Assembly (NCBI GenBank): GCA_019118985.1
Contig: DWXX01000034.1
Coordinates: 1 to 31,259 of the forward strand
Length of the DNA stretch: 31,259 nucleotides
Source: Candidatus Faecalibacterium faecipullorum
Lineage (GTDB): Bacteria; Bacillota; Clostridia; Oscillospirales; Ruminococcaceae
Direction: 5' to 3'
This document shows positions 14,378 to 21,662 of the stretch, piece after piece (the stretch's first letter is position 1; every line of letters begins with the position of its first letter). The notes under the pieces were generated by a model. It made no database searches and was not told the origin of the DNA. It saw only the letters and a program-made list of their open reading frames with translations. A program made the position numbers and the translations under genes.

Positions 14378-15775
14378 ATGGCAGTCAACAACAGACAGAT
14401 CGCCGAAAATATCCTCGCGGCGGTGGGCGGCAGAGAGAACATCACCTCGGTCACCCACTGCATGACCCGGCTGCGCTTCAACCTCAAGGACATGGGCCTG
14501 CCCGACCAGGAGCAGATCAAAAAGCTGAACGGCGTGCTGGGCGTCGTGGTCTCGGGCGGGCAGTTCCAGATCATCGTGGGGCAGAACGTGCCCAAGGTCT
14601 ACGCCGAGCTGTGCCAGATGGCCGGCCTGCAGGAGCAGGAGGCCATCAACGAGAACCTGGACGCCCCCAAAGAAAAGCTGACCCCCAAAAAGCTGGGCTC
14701 GAACATTCTGAACTACCTGGCCGGCTCGATGACGCCGCTCATCCCCATCCTGATGGCGGCCAGTATGTTCAAGACCTTCACCACCATCCTGGGCCCCACC
14801 ATGCTGAACGTCCTCAGCGAGACCAGCAACCTGTACATCCTGCTGGACTTTCTGTATGACGCGGGCTTCTACTTCCTGCCCATCTACATCGGCTACACCG
14901 CCGCCAAAAAGATCGGCGCGTCGCCGGTGCTGGGCGCCTACATGGGCGGCATCCTGATCGCCCCCGACCTGCTGGCCATCGTCTCGGCCGGCGAGCCCTT
15001 CACCGTGCTTGGCATCCCCATGCGGCTGGTCAGCTACACCCAGTCGGTGCTGCCCATCATCCTGTCGGTGGCGGCCCTGTACTACGTCGAGCGGCTGTTC
15101 AAGAAGATCGTCCCCGACGCCGCGGCCATCGTCTTTGTGCCGACCTTCACCATCTTTGTCATGGCCCCCATCTCGCTGTGCCTGCTGGCGCCGCTGGGCT
15201 CCATCTGCAGCAACTACCTGGCCGTCATCCTCAACACCGTCGCGGAGTACGGCGGCTTCATCGGCAAGGCAGTCATCTCCGCCGTGTGGGAGTTCCTGGT
15301 CATGACCGGCATGCACACCCCGCTGGTGCTGCCCGCCATGGCGACCCTGATGGAGACCGGCATCGACAACCTGATCTTCGTCTGCGGCAAGTGCGCCGTC
15401 TACGCCACCATCGGCATGTCCATCGGCGCCTTCTTCCGTCTGCGGGGCGATGAGCGGTCGGCCAGCGTGGGCTACCTCGTCTCGGCCCTGATGGGCGGCG
15501 TCACCGAGCCCATCCTCTACGGCATTGGCCTGCGGTACCGCCGGCCCTTCCTGGGCATGATCGTCGGCGGCCTTGCCGGCGGCGCGTATGCCGGCATCAT
15601 GGGGGTGGCCGTCCACTCGATGTCCCCCTCCAACATCCTCAGCTTCACCGGCTTTGTGGGCGGCAGCACCATGAACCTGGTCAACGGCATCATCGCCCTC
15701 ATCATCTCCACTGCCGTGTCGGCCGCCGTCACCTACGTTGCGGGGGTCGAGAGCAAACCCAAGGCGAAAGCCTGA
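14378..15775 (+). CDS. PTS transporter, EIIB-EIIC fusion (glucose/beta-glucoside superfamily)
   Basis: A 465-aa membrane permease that imports and phosphorylates a sugar. The EIIB domain is residues 1-80, with phospho-cysteine C28 in SVTHCMTRLRF and GVLGVVVSGGQFQIIVG. The EIIC domain starts near residue 105 (LNYLAGSMTPLIPILMAASM) and includes the substrate-binding motif GGVTEPILYG. No EIIA domain is fused at the C-terminus (which ends VAGVESKPKAKA) or encoded nearby, so a general EIIA from elsewhere must serve. ATG 14378 follows AAAGGAGAG; the longer open frame crosses the terminator. The closest common relatives are sucrose, beta-glucoside and MurNAc/GlcNAc-type permeases; the deacetylase downstream hints at an N-acetylated sugar. 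Confidence 0.92.
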   Translation: MAVNNRQIAENILAAVGGRENITSVTHCMTRLRFNLKDMGLPDQEQIKKLNGVLGVVVSGGQFQIIVGQNVPKVYAELCQMAGLQEQEAINENLDAPKEKLTPKKLGSNILNYLAGSMTPLIPILMAASMFKTFTTILGPTMLNVLSETSNLYILLDFLYDAGFYFLPIYIGYTAAKKIGASPVLGAYMGGILIAPDLLAIVSAGEPFTVLGIPMRLVSYTQSVLPIILSVAALYYVERLFKKIVPDAAAIVFVPTFTIFVMAPISLCLLAPLGSICSNYLAVILNTVAEYGGFIGKAVISAVWEFLVMTGMHTPLVLPAMATLMETGIDNLIFVCGKCAVYATIGMSIGAFFRLRGDERSASVGYLVSALMGGVTEPILYGIGLRYRRPFLGMIVGGLAGGAYAGIMGVAVHSMSPSNILSFTGFVGGSTMNLVNGIIALIISTAVSAAVTYVAGVESKPKAKA

Positions 15776-15794
15776 GCCCAAAGGAGGCCGCGCG

Positions 15795-16556
15795 ATGAAA
15801 CGATTTCTGCTCCGCGCTGACGACCTCGGCTACAGCGAGGCGGTCAACTGCGGCATTGCAAAAACGGTGCGGGACGGCCTGATCCGCAGCGTGGGGCTGA
15901 TGCCCAGCATGCCGGCCGCCCGCCACGGCCTGCAGCTGCTGGCAGGGCTGGATGTATGCCTGGGCCAGCACACCGACATCTGCGTCGGGCCGCCGGTCAG
16001 CGACCCGGCCGCCATCCCCAGCCTGGTGGAGGCGGACGGGATGTTCAAGAGCAGCCGCACCTACCGGGCAGCCCACGCCCGCGGCGAGGACTTCGTGGTG
16101 CTGGAGGACGCCGTGACCGAGGCGGAGGCTCAGTACCAGCGCTACCTCGACTTAGTGGGGGAGAAGCCCCGCTACTTCGGCGGCCACGCCGTGGCCAGCG
16201 AGACCTTCTTCCAGGCGCTGCGGGTGGTGGCTGAGCGCCACGGCCTCAAGAACTGCCCGCCCTCCTTCGCAAAGGCGGGGCCCAGCGTCGGCGGCAGGCC
16301 GGTGCGCATCTGCGCCATGCACAGCATGGACCCGGACTACGACCCGGTGCAGAGCCTGAAAGACGCGGTGGCCGCCGCCAGCGATACGCTGCCCAACATC
16401 TACATCTGCCACCCGGGGTACCTGGACGACTTCATCCTGCGCAGCAGCAGCCTGACGGTCAACCGCACCCGGGAGGTGGAGATGCTGTGCAGCCCCGACA
16501 TGCGCGCCTGGCTGGCCGGCCAGGACCTGCAGCTGATCACCTACGACGACTTGTGA
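15795..16556 (+). CDS. ChbG/YdjC-family carbohydrate deacetylase
   Basis: A 253-aa cytoplasmic metal-dependent deacetylase. ChbG removes an acetyl group from chitobiose-phosphate-type sugars. The metal-site residues expected for the fold are present: D9/D10 in LRADDLGYSEAVN, H59 in LGQHTDI, and H131 in YFGGHAV. C-terminal PNIYICHPGYLDD is also characteristic. AAGGAGG at 15781-15787 precedes ATG 15795, only 19 bp after the EIIBC stop, so it is co-expressed and probably acts on the phosphorylated product of that PTS. The usual E. coli partner is a lactose-type ChbBCA system, so pairing with a fused EIIBC differs from that model. No glycosidase is adjacent. Confidence 0.9.
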   Translation: MKRFLLRADDLGYSEAVNCGIAKTVRDGLIRSVGLMPSMPAARHGLQLLAGLDVCLGQHTDICVGPPVSDPAAIPSLVEADGMFKSSRTYRAAHARGEDFVVLEDAVTEAEAQYQRYLDLVGEKPRYFGGHAVASETFFQALRVVAERHGLKNCPPSFAKAGPSVGGRPVRICAMHSMDPDYDPVQSLKDAVAAASDTLPNIYICHPGYLDDFILRSSSLTVNRTREVEMLCSPDMRAWLAGQDLQLITYDDL

Positions 16557-16582
16557 GCGCCTTCTGATATACCCTGAAGCTG

Positions 16583-16630
16583 AGCAGCCTCTTCGCGGCA
16601 AAAGCGAAGGGGCTGCTTGGCGCTGTTTTT
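16583..16630 (+). terminator. Terminator after the PTS operon
   Basis: A 14-bp stem AGCAGCCTCTTCGC / GCGAAGGGGCTGCT (16583-16596 with 16604-16617, one wobble). The T-run (16626-16630) is displaced by 8 nt, so efficiency may be moderate. Confidence 0.7.
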
Positions 16631-16649
16631 GGAAAGGGGGAACTTTGCC

Positions 16650-18446
16650 ATGCCCGACGGACGCGCCGCGCGGGGGGCTTCGGCCCGCCGCCCCTCCCTG
16701 AAGCGGCAGCTGCTCGTGATGTTTCTGTGCGTCATCATCCCGGTCAGCGTGCTGCTGTCTCTGCTGCTGGTCTCGGCGGCGGACTACAGCCGCAGCCGCC
16801 TGGCCCACACCAGCGCCAGCGGCCTGCAGATGTTCGCCTCCACCTTGGAGCGGCAGATGCTCTCGGTCGAGAGCTATCTGGTCAACCTCTCCCTCAACGA
16901 CGAGACCTTCCGCACCCTCAGCGCCGAGAACAGCCGCACCCGGTGCTACCTGGACATCTGCGCGGTGGCCCAGAGCTTCCCGGCGCTTCTGGCGGCCAAC
17001 GACACCCTGATGGGGCTGGTCCTTGTCAACAGCGCCAACGGGATGTACCGCGGCCGGTACAGCGCGGCCGCCCCCTCGGACGGGGCTGCGCTGGAACTGA
17101 ATCTGGCGCTGGAAGGGTATGTCACCCGGATCGATTTTGCCCGCTACCTCGACACCGAGGGGTGGTACATCGACCGGGTGGGCGGGCGGCTGTGCCTGCT
17201 GCGGAGCGTGGCCGCCCAGAAGGCGTCCATCACCGCGGCCATCGACCTGCAGGCCGTCTTTGAAGAGCTGCTGCCCGGCTACGGGCTGGAGGGCGAGACC
17301 CTGGTCTACGCCCGCGGCGCGGACGGCAGCCGCCGGCTGCTGCTGGGGGACGAGGCCGCCCTGCCGGGGGCCGTCCGCTGGCACCCGGAGGGCTACGGCG
17401 TGGCCGGCCATGGGAACAAGGCCCGGCTGGTGGTGCGGCGGGCCGCCCAGATGCTGGAGCTGTACTATGTATTCCCCTATCAGCACCGGGGGCTGGCCTT
17501 CGGCAGCTACGAGATGCTGCTGATTTTGGCGTCGGTCTTTGTGGTCACCGCCATTCCCTTCCTGCTGGCCTATATGCGGCAGGAGATCTTCCGCCCGATG
17601 GGGCTGCTGGTCCGCACCATGAACCGGATCAGCAGCGGAGAGCTGTCGGCCCGGTCGGACGTGGACTACCGCAACGCCGAGTTCACCCAGGTGAACGAGA
17701 CCTTCAACCACATGATCGACCAGATCACTCGCCTTAAGATCGACCAGTACGAAAAGGAGCTGGAAGCCCGCCGCAACGAGATGACCGCCCTCAAGCTGCA
17801 GATCCGGCCCCACTTCATCCTCAACTGTCTCAAGAGCGTCTACGGGATGGTGCAGACCGGCTCCCGCCAGGACGCCCAGACCCTGATCCTGCTGCTCAGC
17901 CGGCATCTGCGGTACATCCTATCCTTCACCACCAACACCATCCCGCTGCACAGCGAGGTGGAGCAGTGCTGCAACTACGCCGAGCTGTCCAGCGTCGGGC
18001 AGCCCGACCCGGTCGAGCTGCGCTGTGAAGTGGACAGGGAGCTGGGCGGCATCCCTGTGCCGCAGGTCTCGCTTTTGACGCTGGTGGAAAACAGCATCAA
18101 GCACGGGCGGGTGATCGGCCGGCCCCTCAGCATCGACATCGCCGCCCGGGTGCTGAAGACCGAGGAGGGCTGGGTGGCAAACCTCACCGTGTCGGACAAC
18201 GGGGCGGGCTTTTCCCCCGGGCAGCTGGCCCGGCTGAACCGCGGCCTGCCGGAAGAAGAGGGCAGCAGCCACGTCGGGCTGCACAACGTGGTGCGGCGGC
18301 TGCAGCTGCTCTACGGCCCGCAGGCGGCGGTGGCCTTCGCCAACCGCAGCGGGGGCGGCGCGCGGGTCGAGATGTTCCTGCCGCTGGACGACGGGCCCGC
18401 CGCCAGAGACGCCAAAGCCGCAAACGAAAAGGAGGACGCGCAGTGA
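16650..18446 (+). CDS. YesM-type two-component sensor histidine kinase
   Basis: A 598-aa membrane kinase. A basic start is followed by TM1 (about residues 24-45, LLVMFLCVIIPVSVLLSLLLV), a large extracellular sensing domain (about 46-285), TM2 (MLLILASVFVVTAIPFLLAYM), a HAMP linker (RPMGLLVRTMNRISSGELSAR), and the HisK_3-type dimerisation segment QIRPHFILNCLKSVYGMV with phosphoacceptor H388. The ATP domain shows the N-box LVENSIKHGRV, the G-box VSDNGAGFSPGQL, and GLHNVVRRLQLLYG. In YesM relatives the histidine motif is usually QINPHFLYNTL; here it is QIRPHFILNCL, a mild variant. ATG 16650 follows AAGGGGG. The stop overlaps the GTG of the response regulator by 4 bp. Ligands are usually extracellular sugars or oligosaccharides. 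Confidence 0.94.
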   Translation: MPDGRAARGASARRPSLKRQLLVMFLCVIIPVSVLLSLLLVSAADYSRSRLAHTSASGLQMFASTLERQMLSVESYLVNLSLNDETFRTLSAENSRTRCYLDICAVAQSFPALLAANDTLMGLVLVNSANGMYRGRYSAAAPSDGAALELNLALEGYVTRIDFARYLDTEGWYIDRVGGRLCLLRSVAAQKASITAAIDLQAVFEELLPGYGLEGETLVYARGADGSRRLLLGDEAALPGAVRWHPEGYGVAGHGNKARLVVRRAAQMLELYYVFPYQHRGLAFGSYEMLLILASVFVVTAIPFLLAYMRQEIFRPMGLLVRTMNRISSGELSARSDVDYRNAEFTQVNETFNHMIDQITRLKIDQYEKELEARRNEMTALKLQIRPHFILNCLKSVYGMVQTGSRQDAQTLILLLSRHLRYILSFTTNTIPLHSEVEQCCNYAELSSVGQPDPVELRCEVDRELGGIPVPQVSLLTLVENSIKHGRVIGRPLSIDIAARVLKTEEGWVANLTVSDNGAGFSPGQLARLNRGLPEEEGSSHVGLHNVVRRLQLLYGPQAAVAFANRSGGGARVEMFLPLDDGPAARDAKAANEKEDAQ

Positions 18447-20023
18447 AACTGTTGATCGTGGACGACCAGCGCAGCGTGGTGCAGGGGCTGCTGCACTGCA
18501 CCGACTGGGCCGCGCTGGGCTTTGACCAGGTGGAGGGCGCTCTGAACGCCATCGACGCCCGGGCCAGCCTGCAAAGGCGGGAGGCCGAGGTGATGCTGTG
18601 CGACATCGAGATGCCGGTGGAGAGCGGCCTCGACCTGCTGAAATGGATGCGGGGCGAGGGGATGCGGACCCGCTGCATCTTTCTGACCGCCTACGCCAAG
18701 TTCCAGTACGCCCAGGAGGCGGTGCGGCTGGGCGGCTTTGACTACATCATGCAGCCGGCCCCCTACGCCCAGGTGATCGAAGCGGTGGAAAAGGCCCTGC
18801 GGGAGGTGCGGGCCGAACGGGCCAGCCAGGAGCTGGCCGGCCGCGGGGCGCTGTTTGACGAGCAGAAAAAGGCGCTGGTCTGGGGGCTGCTGCGGGACTT
18901 CCTGATGGGGGCGGCCGCCGAGGGCAACCTGGCCGCCTTTGAAGAGCTGGGGCTGATCCCCCTGCGGGGGCAGGCGGCATGGCTGGCCCTGATGCAGCCG
19001 CTGCGCTGGCAGGACGGGCGCGCCCCCTGGGACCCGGCGGTGCTGGGCCTGGCGGTGGACAACATCTGCGGTGAGGTGTTCGCCCCGCTGGAGGTGTTCT
19101 CGGCGGCGGTGGTCATGCCGCAGGAGCAGACCCTCGCCATCGTCCTGCAGAGCCGGGAGGGCGAAGCCCTCGAGCGGGACCTGCTGGCGCGGCAGCTGAC
19201 CTACCTGCAGAGCGCCTGCAGCCAGTACCTGCACCTGAGCGCCGCCTTTTACCTGACGGGGCCGGAACCCTTCGCCAAAGCCGGACAGATGTGGCAGGCC
19301 CTGCTGGAGAAAAAGAGCGAGAACGTAGCCCTGAAAAGCGGCGTCTACACCGGCCCCGGCGGGGGTCGGGCCGAGCCCTTCCACATCCCGCAGATCGCCG
19401 GCTGGCGCCGCCTGCTGCAGGAGGGCTACCCCCTCGCCATGGAGCAGGAGGCCTGCCAGCTGCTGGATCAGCTGGCCGCCAACAACCGGCTGGACCGCAC
19501 CACCCTGCGGTATTTTTACCAGGACTTCATGCGGATGCTCTTCACCGCGCCCGGGCCGGGGCAGGAGGGGGTCCGGGATATGTTCCGGGAGCCGGACGCG
19601 CTGGAACTCTACCGCAACGGGATGAAAACGGTGGACGACATGAAAGCCCTGATCCACTACGCGGCCCTTGGGCGGGAGGGCTCGCCCAGCCCCGACAGCC
19701 AGGACCAGGACGCGGTGGCCCTGATCTGCCGGTACGTGGCCGGCCATCTGCAGGACGAGCTGCGCCGGGAAGAGCTGGCCGAGGCCGCCCACCTCAACCC
19801 CGACTACCTCAACCGGCTGTTCAAAAAGGAGATGGGCCTGACCTTGAAGGAATACGTCATCCGCCAGAAGATGGAGGAGGCGCGCTCGCTGCTGCGAACC
19901 ACCGCGCTGCCGGTCAGCCTGATCGCCGCCAAGGTGGGGTACAGCAACTTCGCCCATTTTTCGGCCTCGTACAAAAAGCTGTACGGCCGCAGTCCGCAGG
20001 AGGAGCGTCAGAACACGCCATGA
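18443..20023 (+). CDS. YesN-type response regulator with AraC DNA-binding domain
   Basis: A 526-aa regulator. The receiver domain (1-120) has D7/D8, phospho-acceptor D54 (LCDIEMP) and T82 (FLTAYAKF); the conserved lysine at the end of strand beta5 is replaced by Q104 (DYIMQPAPY). A long linker domain (about 125-410) leads to two AraC helix-turn-helix units at the C-terminus (LICRYVAGHLQDELRREELAEAAHLNPDYLNRLFKKEMG, and LIAAKVGYSNFAHFSASYKKLYGRSP). The GTG start overlaps the kinase TGA (GTGA) and has AAAGGAGGA 6 nt upstream. The lipoprotein gene starts within its stop (ATGA). AraC-type regulators bind tandem direct repeats; the three GTCGGAAAA repeats at 21456-21516 are a plausible target. Confidence 0.93.
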   Translation: MKLLIVDDQRSVVQGLLHCTDWAALGFDQVEGALNAIDARASLQRREAEVMLCDIEMPVESGLDLLKWMRGEGMRTRCIFLTAYAKFQYAQEAVRLGGFDYIMQPAPYAQVIEAVEKALREVRAERASQELAGRGALFDEQKKALVWGLLRDFLMGAAAEGNLAAFEELGLIPLRGQAAWLALMQPLRWQDGRAPWDPAVLGLAVDNICGEVFAPLEVFSAAVVMPQEQTLAIVLQSREGEALERDLLARQLTYLQSACSQYLHLSAAFYLTGPEPFAKAGQMWQALLEKKSENVALKSGVYTGPGGGRAEPFHIPQIAGWRRLLQEGYPLAMEQEACQLLDQLAANNRLDRTTLRYFYQDFMRMLFTAPGPGQEGVRDMFREPDALELYRNGMKTVDDMKALIHYAALGREGSPSPDSQDQDAVALICRYVAGHLQDELRREELAEAAHLNPDYLNRLFKKEMGLTLKEYVIRQKMEEARSLLRTTALPVSLIAAKVGYSNFAHFSASYKKLYGRSPQEERQNTP

Positions 20024-21402
20024 TGACAGCAGGAAAGAAGAAATGGGCGCTGGGCCTGGCTTTGGCGCTGGCCCTTTTGACGGGCTGCGTCCCCGCCGCG
20101 GACCCCGACGCCGGCGCGCAGGCCCCGCAGCCGGCAAAGCAGCAGGCCGTCACCGTATTGATGCCCGGCGCGTCGGGCGCGGATGCCTGCGCGCGGGTGT
20201 CGGCCCGGCTGAGCAGACTGACCCGGGCGCGCTTCGGCTTTGACGTCGAGATCGAGCAGGTGCCCGCCGCCGAGTACGAGAGCACCCTCTGGGTCCGGAT
20301 GATGAGCCGGCAGACCGCCGACCTGTTCTACCTGCCGGCGGGGCAGTCCATCGGCAGCCCCATCTATGAGGACTGCCTGGCCCCCCTCAGCGCCCTGCTG
20401 GCGGGCCGCCCCGCGCTGCAGGCTGCCTTCACCGACAAGCAGTGGGACAGCCGCCGGTATTACCGGGTGGTCTACGCGGTGCCTGCCCGGGCCAGCGACT
20501 GCTATCAGCTGGGCTTCTGGGCCCGCGCCGACATACTGGAAGAGCTGGGGGCCGACCCCGCCGGCATCACCACCCTCAGCCAGCTGGGCGGGCTGCTGGC
20601 GGACGTCAAGCAAGCCCACCCCGAGATGACCCCGGTGGTGGCCGACCGCGGCTGCGTGATGCCCGGCCTGTGGCAGGACCCGCTGAACAACGACCTGGGG
20701 GTGCTGGCCGGGGGTTCCACCACCGTGGTGAACTGGTACGCCGGCGACGAATACGCCGCGCTGTGCCGGACGATGTACCGCTGGGCCCGGGACGGCCTGG
20801 TGCTGCGGGAAGCCTGCCTGCGGACCGAACCCGCCGCCGACCTGATGGGGGTTTACGACGGGTTCGGGTGGTTCGCCCGGGTGGGGGCCGACAGCCCCCG
20901 CAGCCGCACCCTGCCCGACGGCACCGCCCTGACGGCCATTCTGCTGGGGCCGATGGTGCAGAACAGCAGCGGCGCCGCCGACAGCTGGGCCCTGCCCGTC
21001 CATGAGAGCAAAAAGGAGCAGGCGCTGGACCTGCTTGAGCTGCTGTACACCGACCCCGAAGCCGCCGCCCTCTTTCTGTACGGGCAGCCGGACGGGCAGC
21101 CGGACGCTGGGTGGAGCAACGACGCGGTGAGCTTCGGCTGCCTGGGGCAGGGCGGGGGCGAGGGGGCGCAGGTCTCGCCGGCATACGGCTTCGTTTTCAA
21201 CGAGACCGACCACCTCACCCGCATCTCGGCCTGCAGCGCGGTGGTGGACCAGTACCACAACGCCCTGATGTGCGGCTACCTCGACCCGGAGGAGGCCCTG
21301 CCCCTGTTTCTGGAGGGGCTGCGGCAGGCCGGCATCGACCAGATCATTGCCGGCAAGCAGCGGCAGCTGGATAACTGGCTGTACGCCCGCCGGGCAGGAT
21401 AA
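20020..21402 (+). CDS. Extracellular solute-binding lipoprotein coupled to the YesMN system
   Basis: A 460-aa exported lipoprotein. A lysine-rich start (GKKKWALGLALALALLTGC) ends in a lipobox, with the acylated cysteine at residue 23. The mature part resembles family 1 (sugar) binding proteins: a DLFYLPAG strand, SDCYQLGFWARADILEELGADPAGITTLSQLGGLLADVKQAHPEMTPVV (a very typical helix-loop of this group), and late helices with the DLLELLYTDPEAAALFLYG pattern. It starts 4 bp inside the response regulator gene; a second ATG at 20023 is equally possible. No sugar-type ABC permeases accompany it, so it is more likely a ligand-presenting co-sensor for the kinase, or it may feed a transporter encoded elsewhere. 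Confidence 0.86.
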   Translation: MMTAGKKKWALGLALALALLTGCVPAADPDAGAQAPQPAKQQAVTVLMPGASGADACARVSARLSRLTRARFGFDVEIEQVPAAEYESTLWVRMMSRQTADLFYLPAGQSIGSPIYEDCLAPLSALLAGRPALQAAFTDKQWDSRRYYRVVYAVPARASDCYQLGFWARADILEELGADPAGITTLSQLGGLLADVKQAHPEMTPVVADRGCVMPGLWQDPLNNDLGVLAGGSTTVVNWYAGDEYAALCRTMYRWARDGLVLREACLRTEPAADLMGVYDGFGWFARVGADSPRSRTLPDGTALTAILLGPMVQNSSGAADSWALPVHESKKEQALDLLELLYTDPEAAALFLYGQPDGQPDAGWSNDAVSFGCLGQGGGEGAQVSPAYGFVFNETDHLTRISACSAVVDQYHNALMCGYLDPEEALPLFLEGLRQAGIDQIIAGKQRQLDNWLYARRAG

Positions 21403-21408
21403 CGGCAT

Positions 21409-21443
21409 GGCCAGAGGCCCCGCGGCCCCTGGCCTTTGCTTTT
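21409..21443 (+). terminator. Terminator after the sensory lipoprotein gene
   Basis: GGCCAGAGGCC (21409-21419) pairs with GGCCCCTGGCC (21424-21434) with one mismatch and is followed by a T-rich tail TTTGCTTTT (21435-21443). It separates the three-gene sensory unit from the ABC operon. Confidence 0.78.
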
Positions 21444-21455
21444 GCCCCCGCGCGG

Positions 21456-21516
21456 GTCGGAAAAGTGAAAGCAAGGTCGGAAAATGGATAGCTGCCCCGC
21501 GCATAAAGTCGGAAAA
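21456..21516 (+). repeat. Three direct repeats GTCGGAAAA upstream of the ABC operon
   Basis: Exact copies at 21456-21464, 21476-21484 and 21508-21516. Spacings are 20 and 32 bp, close to two and three helical turns, so all three face the same side of the DNA. They lie about 50-115 bp upstream of the -10 box at 21565, where an activator would bind. The best candidate is the AraC-type response regulator encoded just upstream. These sites are also in a locally A-rich stretch of otherwise GC-rich DNA. Confidence 0.7.
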
Positions 21517-21544
21517 TCCAAAATGCCCCCCGGCTTTTTGGTGG

Positions 21545-21570
21545 CCGGCGGCCGCCGGATGGCCTACAAT
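21545..21570 (+). promoter_or_regulatory. Activator-type promoter of the ABC operon with a 14-bp palindrome
   Basis: TACAAT (21565-21570) is a good -10 box, but nothing close to TTGACA lies 16-18 bp upstream. The -35/spacer region is instead a perfect palindrome, CCGGCGGCCGCCGG (21545-21558). The missing -35 box plus upstream repeats fit an activator-dependent promoter. The leader to the start codon is about 85 nt. Confidence 0.5.
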
Positions 21571-21662
21571 ATAGATAAGAAAGGCGGGCCCGGCCGACCG
21601 GACGCCCCGCCGCGGCTGCGCCGCAGCCGGCAGAAAAACGCCAGAAAGAAGGAGAACCAGCC

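Noticed and set aside
13208..15781. An 857-codon minus-strand open frame opposite bglG and the EIIBC gene
   Set aside because: It crosses the RAT elements, the terminator and two genes with clear domains; the translation is low in recognisable structure and rich in H, D and G.
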